Positions 25,556-38,149 of a stretch of 64,000 nt of DNA are shown piece after piece. How positions within the stretch are numbered: the first letter of the stretch is position 1; every line of letters starts with the position of its first letter. The stretch covers positions 122,928,767-122,992,766 of the forward strand of contig CM056376.1 of assembly GCA_029718625.1 (NCBI GenBank), written 5' to 3'. The notes under the pieces are model-generated. The model was given only the letters and a program-made list of their open reading frames with translations, searched no databases and was not told the DNA's origin. Position numbers and translations under genes: made by a program. Origin of the DNA: Synaphobranchus kaupii (Eukaryota; Chordata; Actinopteri; Anguilliformes; Synaphobranchidae).

Positions 25556-25650
25556 GGGACTAGATTTAGCTGTAAATTACACAGGAATAGTATGGAACCC
25601 ATGGTTGGTTCCATACTATTCCCGTGTAATTTACAGCTTAATCTAGTCCC
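25556..25650. repeat. Long near-perfect hairpin, 44-bp arms
   Basis: Left arm 25556-25599 begins GGGACTAGATTTAGC. Right arm 25607-25650 ends GCTTAATCTAGTCCC. The loop is 7 bases. The arms match at 42 of 44 positions. A degenerate copy of the right arm and its downstream flank recurs at 60155-60290. Confidence 0.93.
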
Positions 25651-25735
25651 ACCCCCCCAATTCCCATAGAGATCCCCTCAAATGCAGAGAGGTTATAGTA
25701 CATGAAAATAAGATATCAAGAGTCTTTTGATATCA
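25651..25735 (+). repeat. Dispersed repeat segment shared with 60197-60290
   Basis: AATTCCCATAGAGATCC, AAATGCAGAGA and TTATAGTA occur in the same order at both loci, followed by AAATAAGATATCAA. The copy here lacks an internal piece present at 60 kb. Confidence 0.85.
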
Positions 25736-26030
25736 TTTTATACCCAGTCATGATAGCATCACCTGTTTCCCTGTGGAATGTTCCAAACAGGTGTTTTTTT
25801 TTTGTTGCCCCTGTCCCTACTTTTTTGGAACGTGTTGCAGGCATCAAATTCGGAATTAGCGTATATTTACAAAAAATAATAAAGTTGATAAAGTAAAACA
25901 TTAAATATATTTTCTTTGTACTGTTTTCAATTAAAAATACAGTATTTAAAAGATAATTTACAAATCACTGCTTTCTGCTTTCATGTGCATTTTACATACT
26001 GTCCCAACGTTTTTGGAATGGGGGTTTGTA
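25736..26030 (+). mobile_element. End fragment of a DNA transposon
   Basis: Contains CTGTCCCTACTTTTTTGGAA and, at the far end, CTGTCCCAACGTTTTTGGAA and GGGGTTTGTA. This terminal arrangement (two TGTCCCAAC-TTTTTTGGAA words about 200 bp apart, then an AT-rich tail) is recalled from an abundant fish DNA transposon whose superfamily I cannot name with confidence. No transposase frame; truncated at its left. Confidence 0.6.
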
Positions 26031-26453
26031 CATCACAAGACATTATAGCTAACTAGTGCGATTTGATAGGGATGACTGTATTTACATAGGGAAGGACAGA
26101 TTGTTCCTGTCTATTTCAGAATTCAGGAGAACACAGGCAAGCGCACACGCTCTGCCAGATGTGGCTACTCTGCAGTCCACTGGCTGAGTTCTGCAGTCAC
26201 TGCACTGGAGGAATGCACTGCATTCATACACCTGATCCAACAGAGGAGCTGCTCTTGTGTGAAACCGGATGACCCTGCAGACGTTAATGTACCGCTGGAC
26301 AGGGTTTACCTCTACAAGTGAGGGTTTGATACCAGACACTTGGTAGCCACAGCAACGCACATTTTGTTGGAAAAGCATACATTCTAATAAATTATAATGA
26401 ATATCTGTTCCTCAACATGTGATAGATAGCATGTGCCATAAATATTCACAGTA
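26031..26453. other. Noncoding stretch
   Basis: Short intervening sequence with no recognised gene. Confidence 0.5.
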
Positions 26454-26457
26454 TTAA
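26454..26457. repeat. TTAA target duplication, left
   Basis: TTAA directly before the left terminus; matched at 27438-27441. Confidence 0.8.
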
Positions 26458-27437
26458 AGGGTAAGTTCGCTATTTTGGACCTTGGACCCTATTTGCGGTC
26501 CGTCTTCCATGAACCTGACCCATGAAATCCATTTTTTCGCTGATCGGTCCAGTATTGAGCTAGCTACAGATTTCCTGTAGGCTCTCACTGGGCTACAATA
26601 GAAGTCAACGGGGCAATTAGAAATGTTATGGAAAAACAACGATAAATGTGCTTTTATAGCTCAGTGTGTATTCTTACGGTCTCAGTAGCTATGCTCTCCT
26701 GTGAAATGTAGGCTATCGCAAACGCAAACCGAACGTTGAAACAACAGTTCCATTTGAAACATAACTATTTCTCCGACCGCACTACCTCCCACTGACTTCG
26801 GATAACATTACCTGCGCAACTTCAGCCTCTCTCTCTTCTCTTGCTCTCTTATCATCCATCTCTTGTAGTTCCGTGTCCGTGTATTCTGGCTCAAATCTGT
26901 AGCCAGTAACGTCAAAGTCAAAATTGAATTCTTCGTCTTCATAATCATTATAGTCATCCATCATCCAAGTTTTTTTGTGGAAATTGTAGCCTACGTTGCT
27001 GCAGGTAAACAAACGCAGACTGCTCAACTAGATAGTTTCGTAAACGGCCGGCACACCTTCCCGCTCCCCTACCCCCGACACATAGTAGCTAGCCTACTCC
27101 GCAGGAGCAGCGAAAACAAGCAACAGAGAAATGCTTACTTCCAAGCCATGCCAAGCACGTAAAAATGTTCGGATTGAGATACATTTCACAGGAGAGCGTA
27201 CTGAGACCGGTAACAATACACCCTGAGCTTCCCGTCTCATTTATTGTACATGAAAGCACATTTATCGAACATTTCTAATTGCCCCATTGACTTCTATTGT
27301 AGCCCAGTGAGAGCCTACAGGAAATCTGTAGCGAACTCAATACTGGACCGATCAGCGAAAAAATGGACTTCATGGGTCAGGTTCATGGAAGACGGACCGC
27401 AAATAGGGTCCAAGGTCCAAAATAGCGAACTTACCCT
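26458..27437. mobile_element. TTAA-flanked Kolobok-like element (980 bp)
   Basis: Flanked by TTAA on both sides (26454-26457 and 27438-27441). The inverted termini start AGGGTAAGTTCGCTATTTTG and match closely for about 165 bp, then with gaps to about 280 bp (26458-26735 with 27165-27437). A TTAAAGGG...-type terminus with TTAA duplication fits the Kolobok superfamily common in fish; piggyBac also uses TTAA but usually has CCY-type ends. No transposase is present. The unique centre holds a coding-like exon on the minus strand. Confidence 0.75.
26812..26964 (-). pseudogene. First-exon fragment of P2X7-like transposon-associated protein
   Basis: The minus-strand frame starts with MMDDYNDYEDEEF, a very acidic opening. 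It continues through GYRFEPEYTDTELQEMDDKR and a charged helix (REEREAEVAQ), giving 51 codons. The exon appears to end at CAG|GTAATG, a good splice donor in phase 0. The reading frame then runs only nine further codons to a stop, as expected if the rest were intron. The (P/G)YxFEPE block after an acidic start is reminiscent of the N-terminus of teleost 'P2X7-like' proteins, which often travel with transposons. The downstream Cys-rich domain is absent. It could instead be a captured host exon. Recognition is from memory, not a search. Confidence 0.45.
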
Positions 27438-27441
27438 TTAA
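27438..27441. repeat. TTAA target duplication, right
   Basis: TTAA directly after the right terminus. Confidence 0.8.
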
Positions 27442-28433
27442 CATTCATGATCAGTCAATGAATCATAGTATTTTTAATAAAAAAACAATAACTATGTACA
27501 GTATGGAATTATGATAGTGATTGGTTCAACAGTATATCAGTATAGTATAATATTGTGCTTATACTTCTGTATTAAATTTTTTACAATCACTGTAATATTT
27601 ACATGCATATAAGAAACTTGAAACAGGACCATTCAAAGGCCTTGATTTGTCTTCATTTTTATGAATTTATATTCAGCATTAGTTTACCATTATTATTCAT
27701 AATGATTACCATGAATCTTCTTAAAGAGATCACATGATAGCATGTACTCATCTGGCAAGCACATTAGCGAATTTGTCTTTGGTTTTGGGCAGGAAAACAT
27801 TTTCAAGTGAAATGTTAGCAAAATTAACAAATTGCCACATACTTACGTGCTGAATGTTTGTTAAGCAGTTACAAGCTGGCATTAAATAAAGGTTAAACTA
27901 ATTATCTTGTAAAACAAATATGTTGGCTCTCGCACTGCTTTTGGTCAGACCTCAACTAAAGTAAATAAAATGTACTACAGCCTATGAACAGCATTTTATG
28001 TTTTCTATCTATAAAGTTCAAAAGAGGCCGCATCCTGTCATGGGGTATCACGCTTTCGGAAGTTCTGCGGGCGGGCTCACTATGCCCAGCTTGGTTTACA
28101 TTAAACGACGGGAGAAATAAACAGAGAGGGGCCGGTTTATGACGATGATGTGCCGTGATTCGGTGTTCTTTCCCCGCTCTGTGACTGCGGCAGATTATTG
28201 GAAACTGGGTCAGAGTGGGAGAAGCTCAGGGGGAGCTCACACAAAAACAAATGAGTCACTGTTTTTACTTCAACCTCCAAAATGAGAGTCTGTGTGTGTG
28301 TGTGTGCGTGCGTGTGTATTTGTTTGTTTTTCTATTGTGGGGGTGGGCGGAGGGGGTGCTGAGCATATGGAGGGCAGCCGTGGGTGAAAATCCCCAAATT
28401 CTGGCAGAAAGAGGTCTCGCAACACCCACATAG
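27442..28433. other. Noncoding stretch
   Basis: No supported gene. Includes a (TG)n patch at about 28289-28316. Confidence 0.55.
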
Positions 28434-28459
28434 CCCCCCCCCCCCCCCCCCCCCCCCCC
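28434..28459. repeat. Poly(C) run, 26 bases
   Basis: Uninterrupted C26, the longest homopolymer of C/G in the window. Confidence 0.95.
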
Positions 28460-30308
<1,849 letters not shown>

Positions 30309-30410
30309 CCCTTATGGAAATGTAATATACTGCAGTATATTGTAAATGCATCACAATTATGGTCACAATATATTTAAAATATCCTGCAGTATATTACATT
30401 TCCATAAGGG
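30309..30410. repeat. Miniature hairpin element, ~102 bp
   Basis: Left arm begins CCCTTATGGAAATGTAATAT (30309 on). The right arm ending at 30410 is its reverse complement through TACTGCAG, with one mismatch over about 32 bases. The spacer is short and AT-rich. Looks like a foldback/MITE-type element; no target duplication was recognised. Confidence 0.8.
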
Positions 30411-30789
30411 AAGAGTCATTATGTAAATTACTCCAGCTGCAAACAGCCATATTTAAATGAGACATTTTGCATGTTTTGAATGGTTATGCTAAAAAAATAT
30501 CTCATGGGAAAATGGTGATAAGACTGGCAGCAAAGTGAAAAATCATTTAATGAATGGGGGAAAAATGTAAATCCTGTTATTTTAGGAGATGACCATTAAT
30601 TATTCTACATGACAGTGTTTAGAATTTTTTTTTACACACATTTTACTTTAAAAATAGGCCACAAATGTGACACATTGTGTTACAGTCTTGACTGGAAAAT
30701 GCTAATGCACTGGTAGTAGTTTTAACTTGTATGTAGACCGACCTGCGCAAGCTAGTCCGTAGCAATTGAACAATGTATAAATAAACTGG
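30411..30789. other. Noncoding stretch
   Basis: AT-rich; nothing recognised. Confidence 0.5.
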
Positions 30790-30912
30790 CCATTCTGAAA
30801 CCTGTTGGCCAGAGTGTGGATTCAGTACGTGATCATATGGCTCTTCAATGTCAGGTTCCTCCAGTTCATATGAGTATGGCTGAATAATGCTGATGTTTCC
30901 ACTGAATGCCAT
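30790..30912 (-). pseudogene. Possible second P2X7-like N-terminal fragment
   Basis: The minus-strand frame from the ATG at 30912 reads MAFSGNISIIQPYSYELEEP, then an acidic stretch with NPHSGQQVSEW. The QPYxYE block near the N-terminus, followed by acidic residues and SG-xx-VSEW, again resembles the opening of transposon-associated P2X7-like proteins in fish. A CAG|GTTTCA donor-like site falls after SGQQ (exon end 30802). After the Trp the frame continues with no recognisable Cys-rich domain. The surrounding open frame (30643-31050, 135 codons) extends upstream of the ATG without similarity. No inverted repeats delimit an element here. Identification is weak and from memory. Confidence 0.3.
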
Positions 30913-33109
30913 TTTTGGAAATGTCAGCAATCTGCTGTAACCTAGCGATGAGGAGTTGTTTAAATATGATGTCTTAAGGGCATGAATATTAATGTGCACC
31001 GGATACACACCTACCCTGTCCTTACCTGCTGAACAGGTCATGATAATCAAACAGTGTTTATTACAAGTTAATGGTTATAATTTGGTTAAAATTGAAAGAC
31101 ATATTAAGAAGACAATCAATTGTCACGTCCGGGGGATATATTTACAATTTGATTCCAGTTTCCCAGACCTTTAATGGTTTATGATCTGTGCAGTGCCTGA
31201 CATTTTTTCCCCTTTGTCAGTCATGTCATTTGGTTTGAACCAAGGAAATGAACCAATACAAAGCTAACTGTACATTATAAGAACGTAAATGTGATTCAAA
31301 TATTAGATGGTACGTTAGAGACACCAGTAGTAATTCTGAGGTGCCTATTTAGCTGCTTTGATGACAGGTTCGGTAGTTATTTGATCATCCAGAGCCCTAC
31401 ATCTTAATCTAACAATGCTGGCTGCTGTATTAAAATGCACTGTTATACAGTTTTTGGCTGTATAACGTTTCACAACAGGTTTATTTGCAAGCAGTATGCA
31501 CACTTCCCTACACTCCTGTTTAGATTAAAAATGGAGGTAGAAAATATCATGGTGGATGAACCCAGCAAATACCATCTACAGCTATTAACCATTAATTTTG
31601 TCATTTAACAGAGTCCAGGAACCACTGCCTATAATGATATACCTACCACGATGTCCTGTTGTGAAACATCTCACATTTATCTCACCATGGGAGTGCACCT
31701 CTGTTCACATTATACAGGGATGTAAGGGGTTCATCATCACTATGATGATGAATGGCTGTCTAAACCACTGAATTCCTTGAGGACTCGCTAAATTACTTGC
31801 TTTAGGTTAAAACAACAGGGGCCTTTACATCCAAAGGCTATGAAATAAATACTGCCAGCAGATCTCACTAGTTATACTTGAATCACCACGGTGTCATTGG
31901 AAAGAATCATTTGTAAGTGCAGCAGGGGGGGGAAAGTTTAAATAAGGTCAAATAGTCAATTTGATGTTTTCATGCTTGGTGAACCGCTTCATTTTATTGC
32001 ATATGGAGATGGAGAGTTTTATACTCAAACAGAGAAAGCCAGTTATTGCTGGCATTACCATTTAGAAAGGCAATGGCCGGAGCAATTCAATCTGATGGAA
32101 AGTGAATGGGTAAATGGTGTCTAGCCAAAGCTGAAATTGGGTTTCTCGCAGAATTGGTAATTGGAAATAATAACTGCTAACTGAAGCCTCCTGTTGGCTT
32201 CTTAAAGTCAAGCATGTCAGCAGACCAAGATCAAGTCTCACTGGTGAATCTGCATCCTTGTACAACTGGACTGCGCAAAATGTTTGGAACTGTGTGCTTT
32301 TCATTGAAACAGATGGTGTATGGTGTAAGTCAATACCAACAAATTTGCCAGCAACCCCACCACCCTGTACCCTTCTCAGGTCAAACCGATAAAGCTAAGC
32401 CCGGCTAGGATTTCTGGATTTAAGGAACTGGTCCAAATCTGAAACACTACCTTTTTGTTGCAAGAACACCTCTTCAAGGTGGACAACCACTGTGTTCAAA
32501 TGCCTTGGAATTAAAATCCCATACAAAACTTCCAAACATCAGAAGCAGAAGAAATATGGTGGTCTTGGTTGTTACAATTAAATTTCTGTGTGTTTCTTGC
32601 ATCAGCGTTGGTCTCAAATTAAAAGGACAATGACCTGTGACAGCAATTCCCTTGTGGGCTGAATACTATGCTCCATTACTCCACGTTACCACTGTAATTT
32701 ACTTTTTGTTGACAAGAAAATTAAATCGCTAACCTGTTTTTAAAGAGAAAACGCTATTCCCACCATAATTTTGCATGGTGGAAAGCTCATACAGTAGATC
32801 TCACCACGAGGTGGTTTCTCCTGAAGGTTCTGGTCCTAATAGGGTAATAGGGGACGCGAGGAAAGGGTCAAGGGTCAGATACGAGGACGCATTAGGCAAA
32901 TGGAACGTCCTTACTCAGTCAAGAGTCAGCAACATATTATGCTTAACTATAATGATTTTTAGCTTATTTTTTCATGAATAAATGGTGCTTTTGTTAGTTA
33001 TAAAGACTGGGTGCCATTATGGATTAGTGCTTTATAATAAATGGAAAGGAATGGTAAAATTGCATTTGTGTAGGGGTGTGCCTGCGACATGGCAGATGTG
33101 GAGAGTGGT
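30913..33109. other. Noncoding stretch
   Basis: No supported gene or repeat boundary. Frames of up to 80 codons without domains. Confidence 0.55.
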
Positions 33110-33370
33110 GGATAATTTATACATGTCACGCGTTCCAAGAAAACGATTCCGCAAAGGCTACACTTGTATTTCCTCACTAAAGCATCCTCCGGGAGCCTCC
33201 TCGTTCCCCACTCCTCGCGCCTCTGAGGAGCATTTAGCAGTTTGGAATGTCCTTAAAGATGGCGGACCTCTATCAATTTCGAAGACTGAGGAGAAGAGGA
33301 CAGATAAAATAAGCAATTGGAATCCACCCCTTTACATGGCTTTTCCAACTGGTGCATTGGAAGTGTAAAA
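33110..33370 (+). promoter_or_regulatory. Promoter-like patch with YY1-type motif
   Basis: AAAGATGGCGGAC at 33255-33267 matches the YY1 consensus core AAGATGGCGGC at nearly all positions. The ATG inside it has a good Kozak context but opens only a 17-codon frame (33259-33312) that ends in TAA. The patch is CpG-richer than its surroundings. It could be a small promoter, part of an unrecognised dispersed repeat, or chance. A 128-codon frame (32982-33368) in another register has no domain. Confidence 0.25.
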
Positions 33371-33468
33371 TCATTTACAAAGTGCTTAAACATTTGTGTC
33401 CAGCTAAATAACTAGCATATTTGTCAAAAGTATGATCACTCTAAAATGGGCAGAATACAAAAGAATGA

Positions 33469-33502
<34 letters not shown>

Positions 33503-33503
33503 T
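33469..33503. repeat. (ATT)n microsatellite
   Basis: About eleven tandem ATT units. Confidence 0.95.
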
Positions 33504-36466
33504 AGTTACATTGTCAGAGAATGAGCTCACACAACAAGGACACATTGCTACAAACCAAGCCACTGCAGAAGCCACAGCTGAGAGAGATGAATGCAACTAG
33601 AAATATAAACTGGGAAATAAAAGCACTAAATAATTAGGCTACTGTATTACAGTAAACCAAAATTGGTTTTAGAAACTGGCAGTCAATATAATATCACACA
33701 GATGTTGTTGCTTAGAAGAAATGGCAAGGCCTGAATTCCACTGTGCTGTCGACCAACAGTACCATGCAACTGTGATGTTTCGTATTTATCTGATTATTTA
33801 AAGAGCCTTTATAATATTTGTATATAATATATGTTGTTCAAATGAGGAACACGTTACACATAAGATGATTAATTGTCCCAATTCATCAAGGCTGAGATAT
33901 GTTCCCTTTGAGTTTAAGTAAATTCAAGGAATTAAACTCAATTCATAAACTGGAGATTACAGTTCATTGAAGTGGAATTGATGCCAACCATGAAGTGAAC
34001 AAACTAAATAATTTAACAGCCCATTTTCCCACTTTCTGTAGCAGATACAGGATAAACAGCCGCCATATGAACATAATAAAGTAGCGTTAATGTTCCCTCA
34101 ATTTTTTAAATCATATGTACCTATTTATTTATTTTGTGCATGATGCCCTTGACCAGTGACTTACATAAATGCATTACCAGCAGAAACAACACACAAGGCT
34201 AGTGAACACCCTACGATACAAGAGTAAGACTGCAGCAAATACAGAATGAGCTATACTTCCTGTTACTTCTGATGAATTACCTTCTTAGCACATCCTCTAT
34301 TAAACCAAGTACTCTGTTTAGACAGACAAGAATGAAGAATTGGGTCTTTCTGCCAGTGTACTCCAATACATGAGCATGTCAAAATGGAAAAATCTCAAAT
34401 GAATACACTCACACTATTTTACCACTGGCTAAATCTGTTCTGGGGACACATTACATCTACTGTGTCACAACTCGTATGGTAGAATCCCACTCATAACCAC
34501 ACTGATACCTACTATTCCAATATGGGGGACCTGGGCAACACACCCATACAAAAGCAAACTAATTATCACCACCCATGCCCCCGGATGAAAAATGCATACT
34601 GAAAAATTGAGATTAAAATCAATACTCTATAAACCCCTGCGATAAATTATTGATTACAATCACCTGGAGTAAAAAAAAAAAGACTGCATCAACAGGCCAA
34701 CACTCCAATTCAATCAAATATAGAACCTTCTCCCAAATGACTTGAATATTGGCTATAGCACCCAGTATACCTCTTGGTCACATACTTTAGATCTCCATAC
34801 CCATGATGCAGTGTGCCTTGTAAAAGTCATCATCTTCTCTCACTTTTCCAGTTGCCGTATTTTCTCTCAATAAGATTTTTTTCCTTGTATTTGTGTGTTT
34901 TTAACATTATATTCCATAAAACATTTTTTTTTTTTTTTAAAACGCTATGTCTTCTATCAATTCTATTTTTGAAGTATTCAATTTCACGCTTGTCTGTGTT
35001 TGATTTTTGTTCTTGTGGGTTTGTGCCTGTGCATAGAACACAAAATCTGTTTGTCAATTTGTTCACATCACGGATAACTATGTGCAGGGAATGGGTACGG
35101 AAGGGTTGTGAGATAATGCTGGGGGTAGAGGTAGGCATGCAGTCCTTTGAGTTGGGGAATAGTGGTTTTCGGGGTGTCTCTGCAATGATCTACGACACAG
35201 TGAATTCCAAATGTGTCGAAATATAGAATGTGCCCTCCAAACGAGGGCATTGGTGGAATTAATAGAGAAAAAATCCCCATCAAAAACAATATAATTCCTT
35301 TCGCCATTAGGTTGTTGGGCCCTTTTAAAAACAAAACGCATTCATAAAATAAATATCACTTTCGCAATACCATGTTTAGGCATGATAAAGTGCAAACCAA
35401 AGCATAATTATGCTGCAAACCAATGCACAGTTAACTGAGCTGTCTTTCCTTTGTTCAGCTTTATAAATGGTGATAAATATTAAACAATAAGAAACTACTA
35501 GAAATGTCTCCCTAAACTGTAATTAATCACTTGCCGTTTCTCCTCTCTCCACTGTTTTTGTGATCCATCCAGAATGGTTTGTGGCAGCGTGATGAGAAAT
35601 TCGGAAACTATGTAAATACCACCAATGAGTCTGTGATTCATACATTTCTACATCAATTCAAATAAAGCTTTTTTTTCCCCTCAAGCCTCTTTAGAAAGCT
35701 TTTGATATTTATGGAACTCAGAATGTGATAAAACAGCACCTGGCTTATTCTTCTCCTAAACCAGTCGACCTACCTTTAAAAATGGCTAAGAACCGCCAAA
35801 CATAACCGCGGGAAATGAGACGAGTGAAGTGTGTAAGTGCCTCAAGGCTCTGACGTCACACGTTACCAGGTCTCTTGTGGAGACACACAGCTGTGATCGA
35901 CATCTTCAAACCAGGGAGCAAAAATAAGGACTAAAAACTGCGACAACGACAGTTTGAGATGACAAAGTGCGGCAATAAGGTTAGCTTAGTTGAATAACCC
36001 TGAGCCGTAATTCATTTTAAACTTGCACCGCTCTTAATAGCTGCAGCATTGAATTAATGCCATCCTGTAAGAGAAGTAGACCTCGATGCCTAGTGCATAA
36101 TGAAGGTATTTTTCTTATTATTGTTTTAACATAGGCACTGTTGCTTATTCAGTCATATGGTACTCATAACGTTTTCAGCTTTCAATGTATTGAATTGAAC
36201 TAAGATGTCTATGGATAGTTATGTATTATTCCTATTGATGCATTCATAGGTAGAGGGCTCTCTCTCAAGGGCATCATTGAGATGTATCTGTCTGTACTTT
36301 TTAAAATGTTTCAAAGCGAGCACTCTAAGCAGTGCCTCAATGCAAATGTTCATCAGATCCAATTATGTGAGACATTCTTCAAATAAAATATGACAAAGAA
36401 TTGAATATTGCAAGGCTAAGTATATTTTTCACACCACATTATTTATGTGAGTGGTGTTGGGGGGAT
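33504..36466. other. Noncoding stretch
   Basis: No supported gene. The 137-codon plus-strand frame (34813-35226) starts in low-complexity T-rich sequence and has no domain. Confidence 0.5.
35851..35858. promoter_or_regulatory. Consensus CRE palindrome TGACGTCA
   Basis: Exact 8-bp cAMP-response element (CREB/ATF site). It sits in a moderately GC-rich part (35760-36000). Function is unproven; one such octamer per 64 kb is near chance expectation. Confidence 0.3.
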
Positions 36467-36482
36467 GGGGGGGGGGGGGGGG
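36467..36482. repeat. Poly(G) run, 16 bases
   Basis: G6-AT-G16 arrangement starting at 36459, followed by TG-rich sequence. Confidence 0.95.
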
Positions 36483-37238
36483 TGGTGTCGGTGTCTGTGT
36501 GTGTACTCATCTTTGTATGTACACTTTAAATAAATTGTGAGAGCCGTAACGATACAATTGGATTATCGATGGTTATAATGGACTGGATAGAGGGCTCCCA
36601 AATCTGTGTCCAATCTCGTGAGCCCCACTATAGATCTTTTAATATTCCAGTGCTACCCTTGCTGCCGCGGCCATTCATCACAAGAGAATGGAGGGGTGAA
36701 AAAAGCCTTGGGCGTATCGATTAAAAGGGGGGGAAAAATCTAAGCCCGCAGACATGGTATTGTGCCAGCCAGGATCCAGGCAGCCAAAGCGAGGTATATT
36801 TCAAAGTGTGGAGACAGTTCTATTTTGACCCTTGCGTCTGCTGGGATAAGTTCTGTCAGCAGCGTTTATTCTTGATCCCCGGTGATTTCTGTATCCCCTC
36901 ACCCCCCTCCCAAATGTGTATGAAAATGAACTACGGGGGCAGTCAAAGCACCTGCTTTTCTGACAGGGCCGATTGACGCCAAGATTTATCCCTGAAAGCT
37001 CCACTGCTGTTGCTACCAGACTCCTAAGCGGGGATATAATTCACCCCCCTTTTCACCTGTCTGCCCCCACCCCATATACCCAGCTAGCTTCACTGTAAAA
37101 GTTTACTGTTTTATGCTCTTGAAACCAGGTTGGGCCACCCTAACACCTAATTTGGTTTACAATCATATTAAATCAGTGCATTTGGGTAGAGTTCACTCAA
37201 TAGCATACCGTTTACATGGTTGATTGAAATTTAAGAGT
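36483..37238. other. Noncoding stretch, candidate regulatory block
   Basis: 36540-37060 is complex, less AT-rich and free of repeats. It resembles conserved noncoding DNA but cannot be confirmed here. Confidence 0.4.
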
Positions 37239-37436
37239 CTAGAGCAGATCTTATAAAAAAAGGGCCTATGTAGGTGCAGGTTTTTGTTCTAGCCCAGCAC
37301 CTGATTCTGCTTAAAGATCTTGATTGAAGACCATTATTAGTTGATTAGTTGAATTGTGTGTTGTAGTGCTAGGCTAAAACAAAAACCTGCACCCGCACCG
37401 GACCTTTTTGGATAACATTGGACACCCCTGGGCTAG
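37239..37436. repeat. Hairpin (foldback) repeat, copy A
   Basis: The left arm contains GTGCAGGTTTTTGTTCTAGC and CCAGCACCTGATTCTG. The right arm contains the inverted GCTAGGCTAAAACAAAAACC and ends TTGGACACCCCTGGGCTAG. The left terminus is damaged (a short deletion after CTAGAG). Same family as 40091-40304. Confidence 0.8.
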
Positions 37437-37564
37437 TCATGCTGGCGGTGCTGCGACTATGTCAGTCACATAAAGTTACAGCAAAAGGCAGAGGCCATCT
37501 TCGATACCCCACCAGGGGTGAAAAGGTGATAATGATACATTTAATCATGCCTGAACCCTGCTGA

Positions 37565-38149
37565 TTTTCACCATGCTATCATACCTATGACTGTGCCATA
37601 TATTTTCACCATGCTATCATACCTATGACTGTGCCATATATTTGCACCATGCTATCATACCTATGACTGTGCCATATATTTTCACCATGCTATCATACCT
37701 ATGACTGTGCCATATATTTTCACCATGCTATCATACCTATGACTGTGCCATATATTTTCACCATGCTATCATACCTATGACTGTGCCATATATTTGCACC
37801 ATGCTATCATACCTATGACTGTGCCATATATTTTCACCATGCTATCATACCTATGACTGTGCCATATATTTTCACCATGCTATCATACCTATGACTGTGC
37901 CATATATTTTCACCATGCTATCATACCTATGACTGTGCCATATATTTTCACCATGCTATCATACCTATGACTGTGCCATATATTTGCACCATGCTATCAT
38001 ACCTATGACTGTGCCATATATTTTCACCATGCTATCATACCTATGACTGTGCCATATATTTTCACCATGCTATCATACCTATGACTGTGCCATATATTTT
38101 CACCATGCTATCATACCTATGACTGTGCCGTATATTTTCACCATGCTAC
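37565..38149. repeat. 38-bp minisatellite, 15 full copies plus a partial
   Basis: The unit starts TTTTCACCATGCTATCATAC and ends TATGACTGTGCCATATA. Fifteen complete units occupy 37565-38134 with no length variation, then 15 bases of a sixteenth. Position 4 is G instead of T in copies 3, 7 and 12, and copy 15 has one A-to-G change near its end. All other positions appear identical. The unit length is not a multiple of three and no long frame crosses the array. Confidence 0.98.

Noticed and set aside
32982..33368. 128-codon plus-strand frame
   Set aside because: No recognisable domain, and the ATG of the YY1-like motif is in a different register; could be part of an unknown repeat but not supported as a gene.
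34813..35226. 137-codon plus-strand frame
   Set aside because: Begins in T-rich low-complexity DNA (Phe/Leu runs) and has no domain; overlapped by minus-strand frames of similar length.
37565..38149. Regular repeat array that could suggest a CRISPR
   Set aside because: Units are contiguous with no variable spacers, and the setting is a vertebrate genome; it is a minisatellite.
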